Assembly (NCBI RefSeq): GCF_965657105.1
Contig: NZ_CBFHNB010000067.1
Coordinates: 1-11,729, forward strand
Length of the DNA: 11,729 nucleotides
DNA from: Puniceispirillum sp965657105
Lineage (GTDB): Bacteria > Pseudomonadota > Alphaproteobacteria > Puniceispirillales > Puniceispirillaceae
Direction: 5' to 3'
Part shown: piece by piece, positions 1-7,239 of the stretch
How positions within the stretch are numbered: position 1 is the first letter of the stretch
Layout of the letters: every line of letters starts with the position of its first letter
Made by a program: the position numbers and the translations under genes
Notes under the pieces: generated by a model
Database searches by the model: none
Seen by the model: only the letters and a program-made list of their open reading frames with translations
Told to the model about the DNA's origin: nothing

Positions 1-531
1 CCGTCCGATTTTCCGCAGGCATTGATGGATTTTGCCAATGCGGTCTGCACCGTCAAAGCCCCCGGATGTAGCCACTGTCCGCTTGCCACATCCTGTGTTG
101 CTGGGCGGCATGGTAGTGCCACTAGCTTTCCGGTAAAGGCCGCTAAAAAACCAAAACCGACACGTCGCGGTATTGCCTTTGTGGCTTTTGATACCGAGGG
201 GCGTTGTCTGCTTGTCAAACGTCCGGATAAAGGGTTGCTGGGTGGAATGCTGGCCTTTCCTTCGGCGGGATGGGATCACCGTGCACCTGACAGGATCGCT
301 GATCTTGGCGATGCGCCTTTTGCGTCTGACTGGACGCTTCTTGATGATCCTGTCCAGCATGTCTTTACGCATTTTGCACTGGATATGCAGATAGCCGTGA
401 CGCGGCTTGATGCAGGTGTTGAATCTGTTCTGCCTGACGGAATTGATGCTAGCTGGGTCACTCCACGTGCCGCCGACCTGCCTAGCCTGATGCGCAAGGT
501 GCTAAAAGCAGTTCAGCCGCATCGCCCTTAA
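1..531 (+). CDS. mutY: A/G-specific adenine DNA glycosylase MutY, C-terminal part (5' truncated by window edge)
   Basis: Base-excision repair glycosylase that removes adenine mispaired with 8-oxoguanine. Only the last 176 residues are present; the open frame runs through position 1, so the gene starts outside the window. The visible part opens with the end of the glycosylase domain (DFPQALMDFANAVC) and a complete [4Fe-4S] ligand set with spacing C-x6-C-x2-C-x5-C, the first Cys codon at 46-48. After a short basic linker comes the NUDIX-like MutY C-terminal domain that reads 8-oxoG, starting near RRGIAFVAFD and containing HVFTHFALDM, as in other MutY proteins. The HhH motif and catalytic Asp lie upstream and cannot be checked. 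An internal ATG at 22 is not the real start. The stop codon overlaps the purH stop on the other strand by four bases, leaving no room for a separate terminator. Confidence 0.96.
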   Translation, partial: PSDFPQALMDFANAVCTVKAPGCSHCPLATSCVAGRHGSATSFPVKAAKKPKPTRRGIAFVAFDTEGRCLLVKRPDKGLLGGMLAFPSAGWDHRAPDRIADLGDAPFASDWTLLDDPVQHVFTHFALDMQIAVTRLDAGVESVLPDGIDASWVTPRAADLPSLMRKVLKAVQPHRP

Positions 532-2096
532 TGATTAAAATGCCGCATGCCGGTAAAGACCATCGCCAGACCGGCGTCATCGGCTGCCGCGATCACCTCG
601 TCATCTTTCATTGATCCACCAGGCTGGATAATCGCCGTGCTACCAGCCTTGGCAATCGCTTCCAGCCCGTCGGCAAACGGGAAAAATGCGTCCGATGCGG
701 CTACCGATCCTTTTGTGCGTGGGCTGTTCCAGCCATTTAGCTTGGCCATATCTGCCGCCTTTTGCACGGCGATGCGCGCCGAATCTATCCGGCTCATCTG
801 ACCAGCGCCAACCCCTGCTGTGATGGCATCTTTGACAAAGACAATCGCGTTCGATTTGACATGTTTGGTGACTTTCCACGCAAACAGCATATCGTCAATT
901 TCGGCATCAGACGGGATGCGCCTAGTCACGATTTTCAGATCATTACGGGTGATGACGCCATGATCGCGTGTTTGCACCAGAAATCCGCCTGCTACAGATT
1001 TGAAAATAGGCGTAGATATCGCCGGATCAGGCATCGCCCCGGTTAGCAACAGCCGCAGATTGGGTTTAGCCTGCATAACGGCGATTGCCGCTTCCGATGC
1101 GTCTGGCGCAATCACAACTTCAGTGAAAATGCTGGTGATGGCATGAGCCAGCGCTTCGTCAAGTGGCCGGTTCAACGCGACGATTCCGCCAAAGGCACTG
1201 ACTGGATCGGCGGCCAGCGCATGTTGCCATGCTTCGATCATGCTGTCGGCACTGGCCACACCGCACGGATTGGCGTGCTTGATAATCGCCACTGTTGGCG
1301 CCTCAAATTCGGCGGCCAGTTCAAAAGCCGCATTCGTATCATTTATATTGTTATAGGATAGAGGCTTGCCCTGAAGCTGGCGCGCGTTGGTCACGCCCGG
1401 GCGGTCGTCGCCATGGCTATAGAGGGCGGCTTGCTGATGCGGGTTTTCGCCATAACGCAGGGCATTGACGCGGGTGCCAGCAAGACTTGTGCTCTTGGGC
1501 AAATTAGCTTCATCTGATGCCATCCAGTTAGCAATCGCGCTGTCATAGGCGGCGGTACGGGCAAAGGCAGTCATCGCAAGCTTCTGGCGAAGCACAAGGC
1601 TGGTGCCACCGTGGGTTACGATTTCTGATCCTGTTACCTCATAATCATCCGGATCACAGATAACGGTCACAAAGTCATGGTTTTTTGCGGCGGCGCGGAT
1701 CATCGCGGGCCCACCAATATCGATATTTTCTATCAGTTCACTGCGGTCATCGGTGCGCTTTAAAGTGGCTTCAAAAGGATATAGATTAACCACCAGTAGA
1801 TCGATATCGTCGATAGCCTCGGCTTTCATTGCGGCAAGATGGGCGTCATTATCGCGCCGCGCAAGCAATCCGCCATGAATCTTCGGATGCAATGTTTTGA
1901 CACGTCCATCCATAATTTCGGGAAAGCCGGTAACAGCCGAAACATCGGTCACATCCAGTCCGGCTTCGCGTAGCATTTTTGCCGTGCCTCCGGTCGATAA
2001 CAGCTCGATTCCTGCGGCGGCTAAAGTGGCGGCAAATGCGGCAAGGCCGGTCTTGTCTGAAACTGATAAAAGGGCGCGGCGGATAGGGCGTATCAT
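528..2096 (-). CDS. purH: Bifunctional AICAR formyltransferase / IMP cyclohydrolase PurH
   Basis: Catalyses the last two steps of de novo purine synthesis: 10-formyl-THF-dependent formylation of AICAR, then ring closure to IMP. It is a cytosolic enzyme of about 522 residues, close to the usual length. The N-terminal MGS-like cyclohydrolase domain (about residues 1-190) shows ALLSVSDKTGL, LLSTGGTA and MDGRVKTLHPKIHGG. The C-terminal transformylase domain (about 195-522) shows LRYGENPHQQAALY, the catalytic Lys-His pair in IIKHANPCG (about K273-H274) and GQMSRIDSARIA. The start is ambiguous. The frame stays open to a TTG at 2144, and ATG codons lie at 2102 and 2096. I prefer 2096 because a GGA lies nine bases upstream and homologues begin about ten residues before the ALLSV motif. 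It is followed leftward by convergent mutY. The 10-formyl-THF it consumes links it to the C1 genes at the right end only in a general metabolic sense. Confidence 0.98.
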   Translation of the reverse strand: MIRPIRRALLSVSDKTGLAAFAATLAAAGIELLSTGGTAKMLREAGLDVTDVSAVTGFPEIMDGRVKTLHPKIHGGLLARRDNDAHLAAMKAEAIDDIDLLVVNLYPFEATLKRTDDRSELIENIDIGGPAMIRAAAKNHDFVTVICDPDDYEVTGSEIVTHGGTSLVLRQKLAMTAFARTAAYDSAIANWMASDEANLPKSTSLAGTRVNALRYGENPHQQAALYSHGDDRPGVTNARQLQGKPLSYNNINDTNAAFELAAEFEAPTVAIIKHANPCGVASADSMIEAWQHALAADPVSAFGGIVALNRPLDEALAHAITSIFTEVVIAPDASEAAIAVMQAKPNLRLLLTGAMPDPAISTPIFKSVAGGFLVQTRDHGVITRNDLKIVTRRIPSDAEIDDMLFAWKVTKHVKSNAIVFVKDAITAGVGAGQMSRIDSARIAVQKAADMAKLNGWNSPRTKGSVAASDAFFPFADGLEAIAKAGSTAIIQPGGSMKDDEVIAAADDAGLAMVFTGMRHFNH

Positions 2097-2235
2097 AGTC
2101 ATATGTCCAGCAGTGAAACAGGGAATAGACGAATTCCAGATCAAAGATCCATTAGGCTAGGTTATGACCCAAGCTAGCCCAAAAGGCAATTACCTGGCGC
2201 TTGGATTATCCGGATTATGTAGGCTTTATGACGAA
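2097..2235. other. Gap between chrA and purH; no clear promoter or terminator
   Basis: This short spacer must hold the 3' end of the chrA transcript and any separate purH promoter. I see a 6-bp inverted repeat, CCAAGC at 2169-2174 and GCTTGG at 2199-2204, and a small direct repeat GGATTAT around 2203-2217. Neither hairpin arm is followed by a T-run on the minus strand, so a rho-independent terminator is not supported. No convincing sigma-70 boxes are seen, so purH may be co-transcribed with the genes upstream. Confidence 0.3.
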
Positions 2236-3555
2236 CTAGATAAAGCTCATACCCCAGCCCATAATTGCCGCCGCCAGCACGATATACCAGACATCCCATT
2301 TCAGCCGGAACAGCATCAATGCCGAAGCGCCAGCCATAACTATGGCGATGATATCGGGTGTCGATGGCACAATGACTCGCACAAAGCCAAAGGACTGGGT
2401 GACCACATCGGCAAAAAACACATGGGCGGCAAACCAGATTGACAGATTGGCAATCACCCCGACGACAGCTGCCGTTATTGCGGCTAGTGCTGATTGCAAT
2501 CGCGGTTGCGCGGTGATCCATTCGATATAGGGTGCGCCAACAAATATCCATAAAAAGCACGGGGCAAAGGTTGCCCATAGCGCAACCATCGCGCCAGCTA
2601 CCCCATAGACAAAGCTGGTTTCGCCGTCACTGCGATATCCGGCGATGAAGCCAACAAATTCGGTCACCAGAATCAACGGTCCCGGCGTAGTCTCAGCCAA
2701 CCCCAACCCATCCATCATTTCGGTTGTGGTCAGCCAGTGAAATTTATCAACAACATCTTGACCAAGATAGGCAAGACCGGCATAGGCACCGCCAAATGTC
2801 ACCACTGACAGCTTCGAGAAAAATACGCCTATCGCCGCCAATATCTCACGGTCATCGACCAATCCGACTAGCACCAGAGGTAACAGCCAGATGATAAGCC
2901 ATAACACCGCCGGACGCGCGGCATCTGTCAATTTTGGCCGTATTGATCGCGCCTTAGCGCGATGCGCCATGCTGTCACTGTCTGGTGATGATTGCCCCTG
3001 CATGAAGCCGATGATCGCGGCAATACCAACAATCAGGGGAAAAGGCAGGTTGAGGGCGAAAATACCCAGGAATGCACCGAACGCGATCAGCCAGTGATGC
3101 CAGCCTGACAAGGCGCGTCGCCCGACCTTTATAAGGGCCTGAATGACAATGACGACAACCGCTGATTTAATGCCCAGAAACAGCGCCGCAACAAGGCTGT
3201 TAGTGCCAAACACCACATATCCGGTTGCCAGTGCCAATATCACCAGCGCCCCGGGAATGACGAACAGCAATCCGGCAATTAATCCGCCCAGAACCCCATG
3301 CAGACGCCATCCAGCATAGGTGGCTAGCTGCATCGCTTCGGGACCAGGCAACAGCATGCAAAACCCCAGCGCATTGAGATATTGCTTTTCGCTTAACCAG
3401 CCTTTGCGCTCGACAATTTCGCGGTGCATCAATGCCATTTGTCCTGCAGGACCGCCAAAGGATAATAGTCCGATTTTCAGCCAGAGCCAGAAGCTATCGG
3501 TAATCGATGGGCTTGCTTGTTTCACGACACTATTCCTTACTTGTGACCCAGTCAT
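2236..3555 (-). CDS. chrA: Chromate transporter ChrA (two-domain, long-chain CHR family)
   Basis: Inner-membrane protein of the CHR superfamily, whose characterised members export chromate and give chromate resistance; family members may carry other oxyanions. The 439 residues match the usual length of bidomain members. The first CHR domain (about 20-185) has SFGGPAGQMALMHREIV, GWLSE and LLPGPEAMQLATYAGW. The second (about 235-430) has the related TFGGAYAGLAYLGQDVV and ETTPGPLILVTEFVGF, so both halves carry the expected paired motifs in inverted-repeat style. A hydrophilic linker lies at about 186-215. Many hydrophobic stretches are consistent with about ten membrane helices. The ATG at 3553-3555 is the only good start; its ribosome-binding site is weak. 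No chrB-like regulator or other metal-resistance gene is next to it. It sits between a heparinase gene and purH, which are adjacent in many alphaproteobacteria, suggesting later insertion. Substrate specificity is not shown by sequence alone. Confidence 0.95.
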   Translation of the reverse strand: MTGSQVRNSVVKQASPSITDSFWLWLKIGLLSFGGPAGQMALMHREIVERKGWLSEKQYLNALGFCMLLPGPEAMQLATYAGWRLHGVLGGLIAGLLFVIPGALVILALATGYVVFGTNSLVAALFLGIKSAVVVIVIQALIKVGRRALSGWHHWLIAFGAFLGIFALNLPFPLIVGIAAIIGFMQGQSSPDSDSMAHRAKARSIRPKLTDAARPAVLWLIIWLLPLVLVGLVDDREILAAIGVFFSKLSVVTFGGAYAGLAYLGQDVVDKFHWLTTTEMMDGLGLAETTPGPLILVTEFVGFIAGYRSDGETSFVYGVAGAMVALWATFAPCFLWIFVGAPYIEWITAQPRLQSALAAITAAVVGVIANLSIWFAAHVFFADVVTQSFGFVRVIVPSTPDIIAIVMAGASALMLFRLKWDVWYIVLAAAIMGWGMSFI

Positions 3556-3663
3556 GGCTTTAATTCATGCCATCCCGTGCCCAGCAAAACAAGGCGTCAT
3601 AAAAAAGCATGACCGTTAATAACTACACTATCTTCACGAAATATTTATTACAGCTAATTTTAC
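3556..3663. other. AT-rich gap upstream of chrA and downstream of the heparinase gene
   Basis: The spacer carries the left copy of an 18-bp direct repeat (3608-3625) and a small inverted repeat, GTCAT at 3596-3600 and ATGAC at 3609-3613, separated by an A-rich loop. On the minus strand the loop reads GCTTTTTT, so this is not a normal terminator (the T-run is in the loop, not after the stem). The AT-rich block at about 3617-3665 could hold a chrA promoter, but I could not assign -35 and -10 boxes with any confidence. Confidence 0.35.
3608..3625. repeat. Left copy of an 18-bp direct repeat flanking the heparinase gene
   Basis: The sequence CATGACCGTTAATAACTA matches the segment at 5397-5414 in 17 of 18 positions, in the same orientation. 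It lies in the gap between chrA and the heparinase gene. The sequences outside the 18 bases are not similar, so the match is confined to this block. It may be a regulatory site used twice or a recombination footprint. Confidence 0.6.
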
Positions 3664-5265
3664 TTAAACTGTGTCGTTGCGCTGGAACGCCCATTTTATG
3701 TGCTGACTGCCAACCGACCGGATATTCGTCATTGGCGCGGTCAGAACAATCTGTTGTGCTGATTGGCGCATGCCAGCGTCAAAATAGATAGATGTGTCGA
3801 TCGAAACGTTGCATTGTCCAGCTTTGAAAATCCAACCTATCCGGTTACCGCGGATCTTCATCAGCACGCGGCCATTGCCCAAAATGGCGGCGCTGACTTT
3901 CGGATGCAGGTGAAAGCGGATAATTGCCTGACGTGGTAATTCGCCAGGCGCGCCAGTATATTCCAGCCGGTCAGCCCCGCGCAGATTGCCGCCATTTGTG
4001 GCCAGATACAATGTCCGCTGATGCACAATGCCATGTGATTTTTCATAGCCGCTATGACTGGCTGTTGTCATTAATCCGCCATCAACCTGACCAAATTCAA
4101 TATCGCTTGTGCTGGCGATGCGATTATCGCCAAATGATGACGAATTCTGTCCATCAAGGCTCAGCGTTGAATGCGCCGATGTTGAGCAAAGCAATCGATG
4201 AAGGTTTTCGCCAATAGGCGGTTGCCCGGGATTAACAATCAGCAAATTTGATCCAAAACTAAATTCAAACCCCAATGTGCCAAATCCGGTGATATTGGCC
4301 TCATCACATGGGGCGCCAATATCCATGATGATGGTTGAGCGACCCGATGAAAAGCGCATGAAACCAGAATAGGGAGCATGTTGTAGAACTTTACCGCGTG
4401 ATCCTGCGCGGGCAAGTGTTTCATCGATCAATTCAGCGGCCACAATGCCGGCGCCATTCATATGCGTAAATGACCCGTTGCCATGCCGCCACATACGGCA
4501 AATAGCACCCATTTTGCCAATGATATGATCCAGCGTTTTATCTTCGCCCAGCCCGGCAAAGGCTGATGCACTTCTAAACTCGATCAGATCGCGCAACATA
4601 TAGAAATGCGTTTCAGGCATCCGGCTTTTATGGCCACCATCGTCAAAAATTTGGGCTTCGATTCGTGGTATTGCGATATCTAATAGCGCTTGCATCTCAT
4701 CTTGTGAACAGCCAAGCGCAGCTTCGGCAACAGCCAGCCCCTTGAGCGCGGTGATCTGACTATCTTTACTGTTAAGCCGCCGCCAGTCCAATACCAGACA
4801 ATGGGCTTGCCGGGCAACCGATGCGGCCAGTTTGTTCTGAAATTCTTCAGTAGCAGATACGCCATACCAACCATAACAGAACAACAGATTGGATAAGCGC
4901 GTGCCCATGACATCAGGTTGCCAGTATTCGGGATGCCAGTTGTGATTTTTGTCTAGCCAGGCTTCGATAAGCCTGCGGGCGGCTGTGCGGGCGTCATTAC
5001 CGCCGCGTGCGCGTAAATCGCGAAGCCAGTTGAAATTGTGAAATGATTGGGTTTGAACGCTATCAGCATGTGCTGCGCTTAAAAATACCGAACCATCAGC
5101 CGCATTACCACGCCAGTTATCCTGCAAACCGCCATTGATTATAGCACGCTCATGACGTGCCAATGGCCACCGGAACAAGCCACTACGGCGAAACAGCTGT
5201 TCCAGCCTGCCCACCTTCCATGCCTTACTTTGCCCCGGCTTTATATGGTTTTCATGCAATGCCAT
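3664..5265 (-). CDS. Heparinase II/III family protein
   Basis: Member of the heparinase II/III-like family, which includes polysaccharide lyases cleaving uronic-acid-containing glycans; the true substrate of this alphaproteobacterial subgroup is not known to me. The 533 residues divide into an N-terminal alpha/alpha-toroid part (about 60-290), with FHNFNWLRDL, NWHPEYWQPDV, RLSN and the RMPETHFYMLRDL segment (H220), and a C-terminal beta-sandwich heparinase domain (about 305-520), with CSTSAHSTLSLDG (H365), SHGIVHQRTLYL (H411, H415) and FHLHP. The N-terminus is basic and polar and shows no signal peptide, so a periplasmic location is not supported by sequence. It is downstream of rsmB and in many alphaproteobacteria lies next to purH. 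The ATG at 5263-5265 is the first possible start and has no clear Shine-Dalgarno sequence; a 10-bp palindrome, GTAAATTTAC, lies just upstream (5269-5278). Family assignment is solid; catalytic activity is inferred. Confidence 0.9.
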   Translation of the reverse strand: MALHENHIKPGQSKAWKVGRLEQLFRRSGLFRWPLARHERAIINGGLQDNWRGNAADGSVFLSAAHADSVQTQSFHNFNWLRDLRARGGNDARTAARRLIEAWLDKNHNWHPEYWQPDVMGTRLSNLLFCYGWYGVSATEEFQNKLAASVARQAHCLVLDWRRLNSKDSQITALKGLAVAEAALGCSQDEMQALLDIAIPRIEAQIFDDGGHKSRMPETHFYMLRDLIEFRSASAFAGLGEDKTLDHIIGKMGAICRMWRHGNGSFTHMNGAGIVAAELIDETLARAGSRGKVLQHAPYSGFMRFSSGRSTIIMDIGAPCDEANITGFGTLGFEFSFGSNLLIVNPGQPPIGENLHRLLCSTSAHSTLSLDGQNSSSFGDNRIASTSDIEFGQVDGGLMTTASHSGYEKSHGIVHQRTLYLATNGGNLRGADRLEYTGAPGELPRQAIIRFHLHPKVSAAILGNGRVLMKIRGNRIGWIFKAGQCNVSIDTSIYFDAGMRQSAQQIVLTAPMTNIRSVGSQHIKWAFQRNDTV

Positions 5266-5415
5266 ACAGTAAATTTACGCTCTATCCAGAGATTGCCTTT
5301 GAGAACCTTAATGCAGACAGTTGTCATTCAGCAAATTGTATTGAGATCATTGGCGTTGGGTCATGTCCTAATAATAAGATTAACATAAACCTATCACATG
5401 ACCGTTAAAAACTAG
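5266..5415. other. Gap between rsmB stop and heparinase start
   Basis: This 150-base AT-rich spacer holds the right copy of the direct repeat (5397-5414) directly beyond the rsmB stop and a perfect 10-bp palindrome, GTAAATTTAC (5269-5278), four bases upstream of the heparinase ATG. The length suggests that the heparinase gene has its own promoter and is not tightly coupled to rsmB. I could not fix promoter boxes and see no rho-independent terminator. Short plus-strand reading frames here have no recognisable content. Confidence 0.4.
5397..5414. repeat. Right copy of the 18-bp direct repeat flanking the heparinase gene
   Basis: CATGACCGTTAAAAACTA differs from the left copy (3608-3625) only at position 13, where A replaces T. 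It begins one base after the rsmB stop codon (5416-5418) as read on the minus strand, and its last bases overlap an 8-bp palindrome AACTAGTT (5410-5417). Confidence 0.6.
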
Positions 5416-6918
5416 TTACACCAGCGCAATAAGACGTGCCGCAAAAAATCCATCCACCCCACCGATATCGTCATATTGATGTGGTAGGATACGCAATGTG
5501 CCGTCTTTGGTCAGCGACCGTGCAAAAATACCGGCTTGATCGGGGGTAATGGGGTCAATAACGATTTTGTCTTCACCAGCGTCGATAATCGCGGCAATCA
5601 TTTCCTCGCCTTCTTCGGGTTGCAGCGAACATGTTGCATAAACAAGTTGCCCACCAGCCTTTAACCAGCCTAGCGCGGTTGTTGCCAGTTCCCATTGCAG
5701 ATTTTGCAATGACTCGATGTCTTCAGGCTGGCGTCGTCCCAGAATATCGGGGCGGCGACGCAAGGTGCCCGTGGCCGAGCAGGGCGCATCAAGCAGAATG
5801 GCATCAACCGGCATATCGGGCACGAACTGTCGTCCGTCAACCTGTTTTAAGGTCGCTTTCATACCCAATCGACCTAGATTGCGCCGCAATCGGTCAATGC
5901 GTTTGCGACCACTGTCAATCGCTGTGACAGTGGCGCCAGCGGCGACTAACTGAGCTGTTTTCCCCCCTGGTGCCGCGCATAGATCGATAACGTCCTTACC
6001 CTTGACATCGCCAAGAAGCCTTGCTGGCAGGGCGGCGGCGGCATCCTGAACCCACCATTCGCCATCGGCAAAACCGGCAAGGCGCGACGGGTCGCCATCA
6101 AAGGCACGGCGGATCGTGTAATTATCGATCATTGTACCTTCTAACCTGCTTGCCATGGTTTCGGGATCGGCCTTTGCTGAAATATCAAGCGGTGGCGGAT
6201 TCATCGCCATGTCGGCAAGTTTGCTGGTGGCATCATGCCCCCAATGATCGTTCCAGCTTTGCAAAAGCCAGTCAGGAAGATTGTCAATAGGTGCTGTTGT
6301 TTCAAAACGGGCATCACCTTCGCGTGTCAGTCGTCGCATAACCGCATTGGCCATGCCACATAGCCGCTCAAAACCTGATTGGCGCATCAATTCAACAGTG
6401 CTATCGACGGCGGCATGCGCCCCTGTTTTCAATATCAGCAACTGTACGGCGCCCATCAGCAGAATCAAATTTGCATTGGCTTGTGCACCAAAAGGTCGCC
6501 GCGATATCATCGGCGCGATAACCTTCTCAATTTGTCCACGGCGGCGCAGGCACGTGGTTGCCAGCAAACGCACAAAGCGGCGGTCACGATCATCGAGTTT
6601 GCTTATATCTTCTTGAGCTGTCAGCGCATGGTCAAGCTGGCTTCCCGCTTCAACAGCGCATAGCAATTCATAGCAGATTTGCCGGCTTTTTAGAATCGAT
6701 TGTGTATCAGGTTTGTCAGGTTTTGGTTGTTTTGCCATTTTGGGTTTGGCTTTTGCCTTTCCCATATCTGGTTTTGCCCCCCGTTTGCTGGCTGGCTTTT
6801 GCGCTCTTATGCCTGGCTTGGGCGCTTTAGGCTTTAATTTTAAGGTTGGTAATGCTGTGGCTACAGGCTTGGATGCGTCATCACTCATTGGGTGTTCCAT
6901 CTTCAAAAGGTGCTTCAC
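5416..6918 (-). CDS. rsmB: 16S rRNA (cytosine(967)-C(5))-methyltransferase RsmB-like protein
   Basis: SAM-dependent RNA m5C methyltransferase of the RsmB/Sun/NOP2 family, which in E. coli modifies C967 of 16S rRNA. An N-terminal NusB-like RNA-binding domain occupies about residues 75-205 (RQICYELLCAV to NAVMRRLTR). The Rossmann methyltransferase follows: SAM-binding DLCAAPGGKTAQL (312-324), AIDSGRKRIDRL, motif IV DAPCSATGTLRRRPD with Cys380, and motif VI YATCSLQPEEGE with Cys430. The two cysteines are the expected pair for catalysis and product release. The 500 residues exceed the usual 430-450 because of a Lys/Pro/Ala-rich, probably disordered segment at about 18-73. I chose GTG 6918 because AAGGA lies six bases upstream on the minus strand; ATG codons at 6900 and 6888 have weaker sites and would remove only 6 or 10 residues. 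It is transcribed divergently from the DUF1674 gene. Confidence 0.96.
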   Translation of the reverse strand: MKHLLKMEHPMSDDASKPVATALPTLKLKPKAPKPGIRAQKPASKRGAKPDMGKAKAKPKMAKQPKPDKPDTQSILKSRQICYELLCAVEAGSQLDHALTAQEDISKLDDRDRRFVRLLATTCLRRRGQIEKVIAPMISRRPFGAQANANLILLMGAVQLLILKTGAHAAVDSTVELMRQSGFERLCGMANAVMRRLTREGDARFETTAPIDNLPDWLLQSWNDHWGHDATSKLADMAMNPPPLDISAKADPETMASRLEGTMIDNYTIRRAFDGDPSRLAGFADGEWWVQDAAAALPARLLGDVKGKDVIDLCAAPGGKTAQLVAAGATVTAIDSGRKRIDRLRRNLGRLGMKATLKQVDGRQFVPDMPVDAILLDAPCSATGTLRRRPDILGRRQPEDIESLQNLQWELATTALGWLKAGGQLVYATCSLQPEEGEEMIAAIIDAGEDKIVIDPITPDQAGIFARSLTKDGTLRILPHQYDDIGGVDGFFAARLIALV

Positions 6919-6939
6919 GAACTGTCCTTAAAACAGCCT

Positions 6940-6958
6940 GCATCACAGTATGTCATGC
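6940..6958. promoter_or_regulatory. Imperfect 19-bp dyad in the rsmB / DUF1674 divergent gap (possible operator)
   Basis: GCATCACAGTATGTCATGC reads as half-sites GCATCACA and, on the other strand, GCATGACA around a 3-base centre, with 7 of 8 positions paired. Its place between two divergent start codons suits a regulator-binding site for either gene. No regulator is encoded nearby, so the role is inference. Confidence 0.3.
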
Positions 6959-6963
6959 GGTAT

Positions 6964-6999
6964 GCTCGGCAATATACCGAGCTGCCTTGTTTTTGGCAG
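6964..6999. other. Two adjoining perfect inverted repeats in the rsmB / DUF1674 gap
   Basis: The first is GCTCGG (6964-6969) with CCGAGC (6977-6982) around a 7-base AT-rich loop. The second is CTGCC (6982-6986) with GGCAG (6995-6999) around a T-rich loop; the arms share one base. A competing pairing, GGTAT (6959-6963) with ATACC (6974-6978), overlaps the first hairpin. They could form structure in the leader RNA of either divergent gene or be protein-binding sites. No T-run follows the arms, so a simple terminator is unlikely. Confidence 0.4.
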
Positions 7000-7022
7000 T
7001 GATAAGGGGCATATACCTTAAC

Positions 7023-7196
7023 ATGACACGAGACAAGAAAAACACGACTAATGCACCATCCACGGATGATAAAAAGCCCATCCAGCCTGATGCGGTGACT
7101 GAATCTTTGGTGCCGATTGAACGCAATGGTCCCAAAGGCCCCGAACCCACCCGTTATGGCGATTGGGAACAAAAAGGCCGGTGTAGTGACTTTTAG
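7023..7196 (+). CDS. DUF1674 / SDHAF4-like protein, probable succinate dehydrogenase assembly factor
   Basis: A 57-residue protein ending in the DUF1674 signature GPEPTRYGDWEQKGRCSDF (residues 39-57), which is almost invariant in alphaproteobacterial and mitochondrial members. The mitochondrial homologues (SDHAF4/Sdh8) bind the flavinylated SdhA subunit and promote assembly of succinate dehydrogenase; a similar role here is inferred from the family. The N-terminal half is charged, low in complexity and probably disordered (MTRDKKNTTNAPSTDDKKP). I chose ATG 7023 because the family is short and no motif lies upstream, although the frame stays open farther upstream; a purine-rich AAGGGG lies about 13 bases upstream, which is a long spacing. 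It is divergent from rsmB, a neighbourhood I recall for this family in other alphaproteobacteria, and no sdh gene is in the window. The DUF1491 gene follows after 43 bases, perhaps in the same transcript. Confidence 0.9.
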   Translation: MTRDKKNTTNAPSTDDKKPIQPDAVTESLVPIERNGPKGPEPTRYGDWEQKGRCSDF

Positions 7197-7239
7197 ACGA
7201 TCTCTCGATGTTCGTTTTGGTGGCTAAGGGCTGGTTGAT

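Noticed and set aside
2097..2144. TTG start for purH at 2144 adding 16 residues
   Set aside because: The extra residues have no counterpart in PurH, whose proteins begin about ten residues before the ALLSVSDK motif, and an ATG with better placement exists at 2096.
2174..2578. 134-codon minus-strand frame overlapping the 3' part of chrA
   Set aside because: It lies in another frame of chrA, whose frame carries both CHR domains to the end; no frameshift in chrA is needed.
3596..3613. Rho-independent terminator after the heparinase gene
   Set aside because: The stem is only 5 bp and the T-run on the relevant strand is in the loop, not after the stem.
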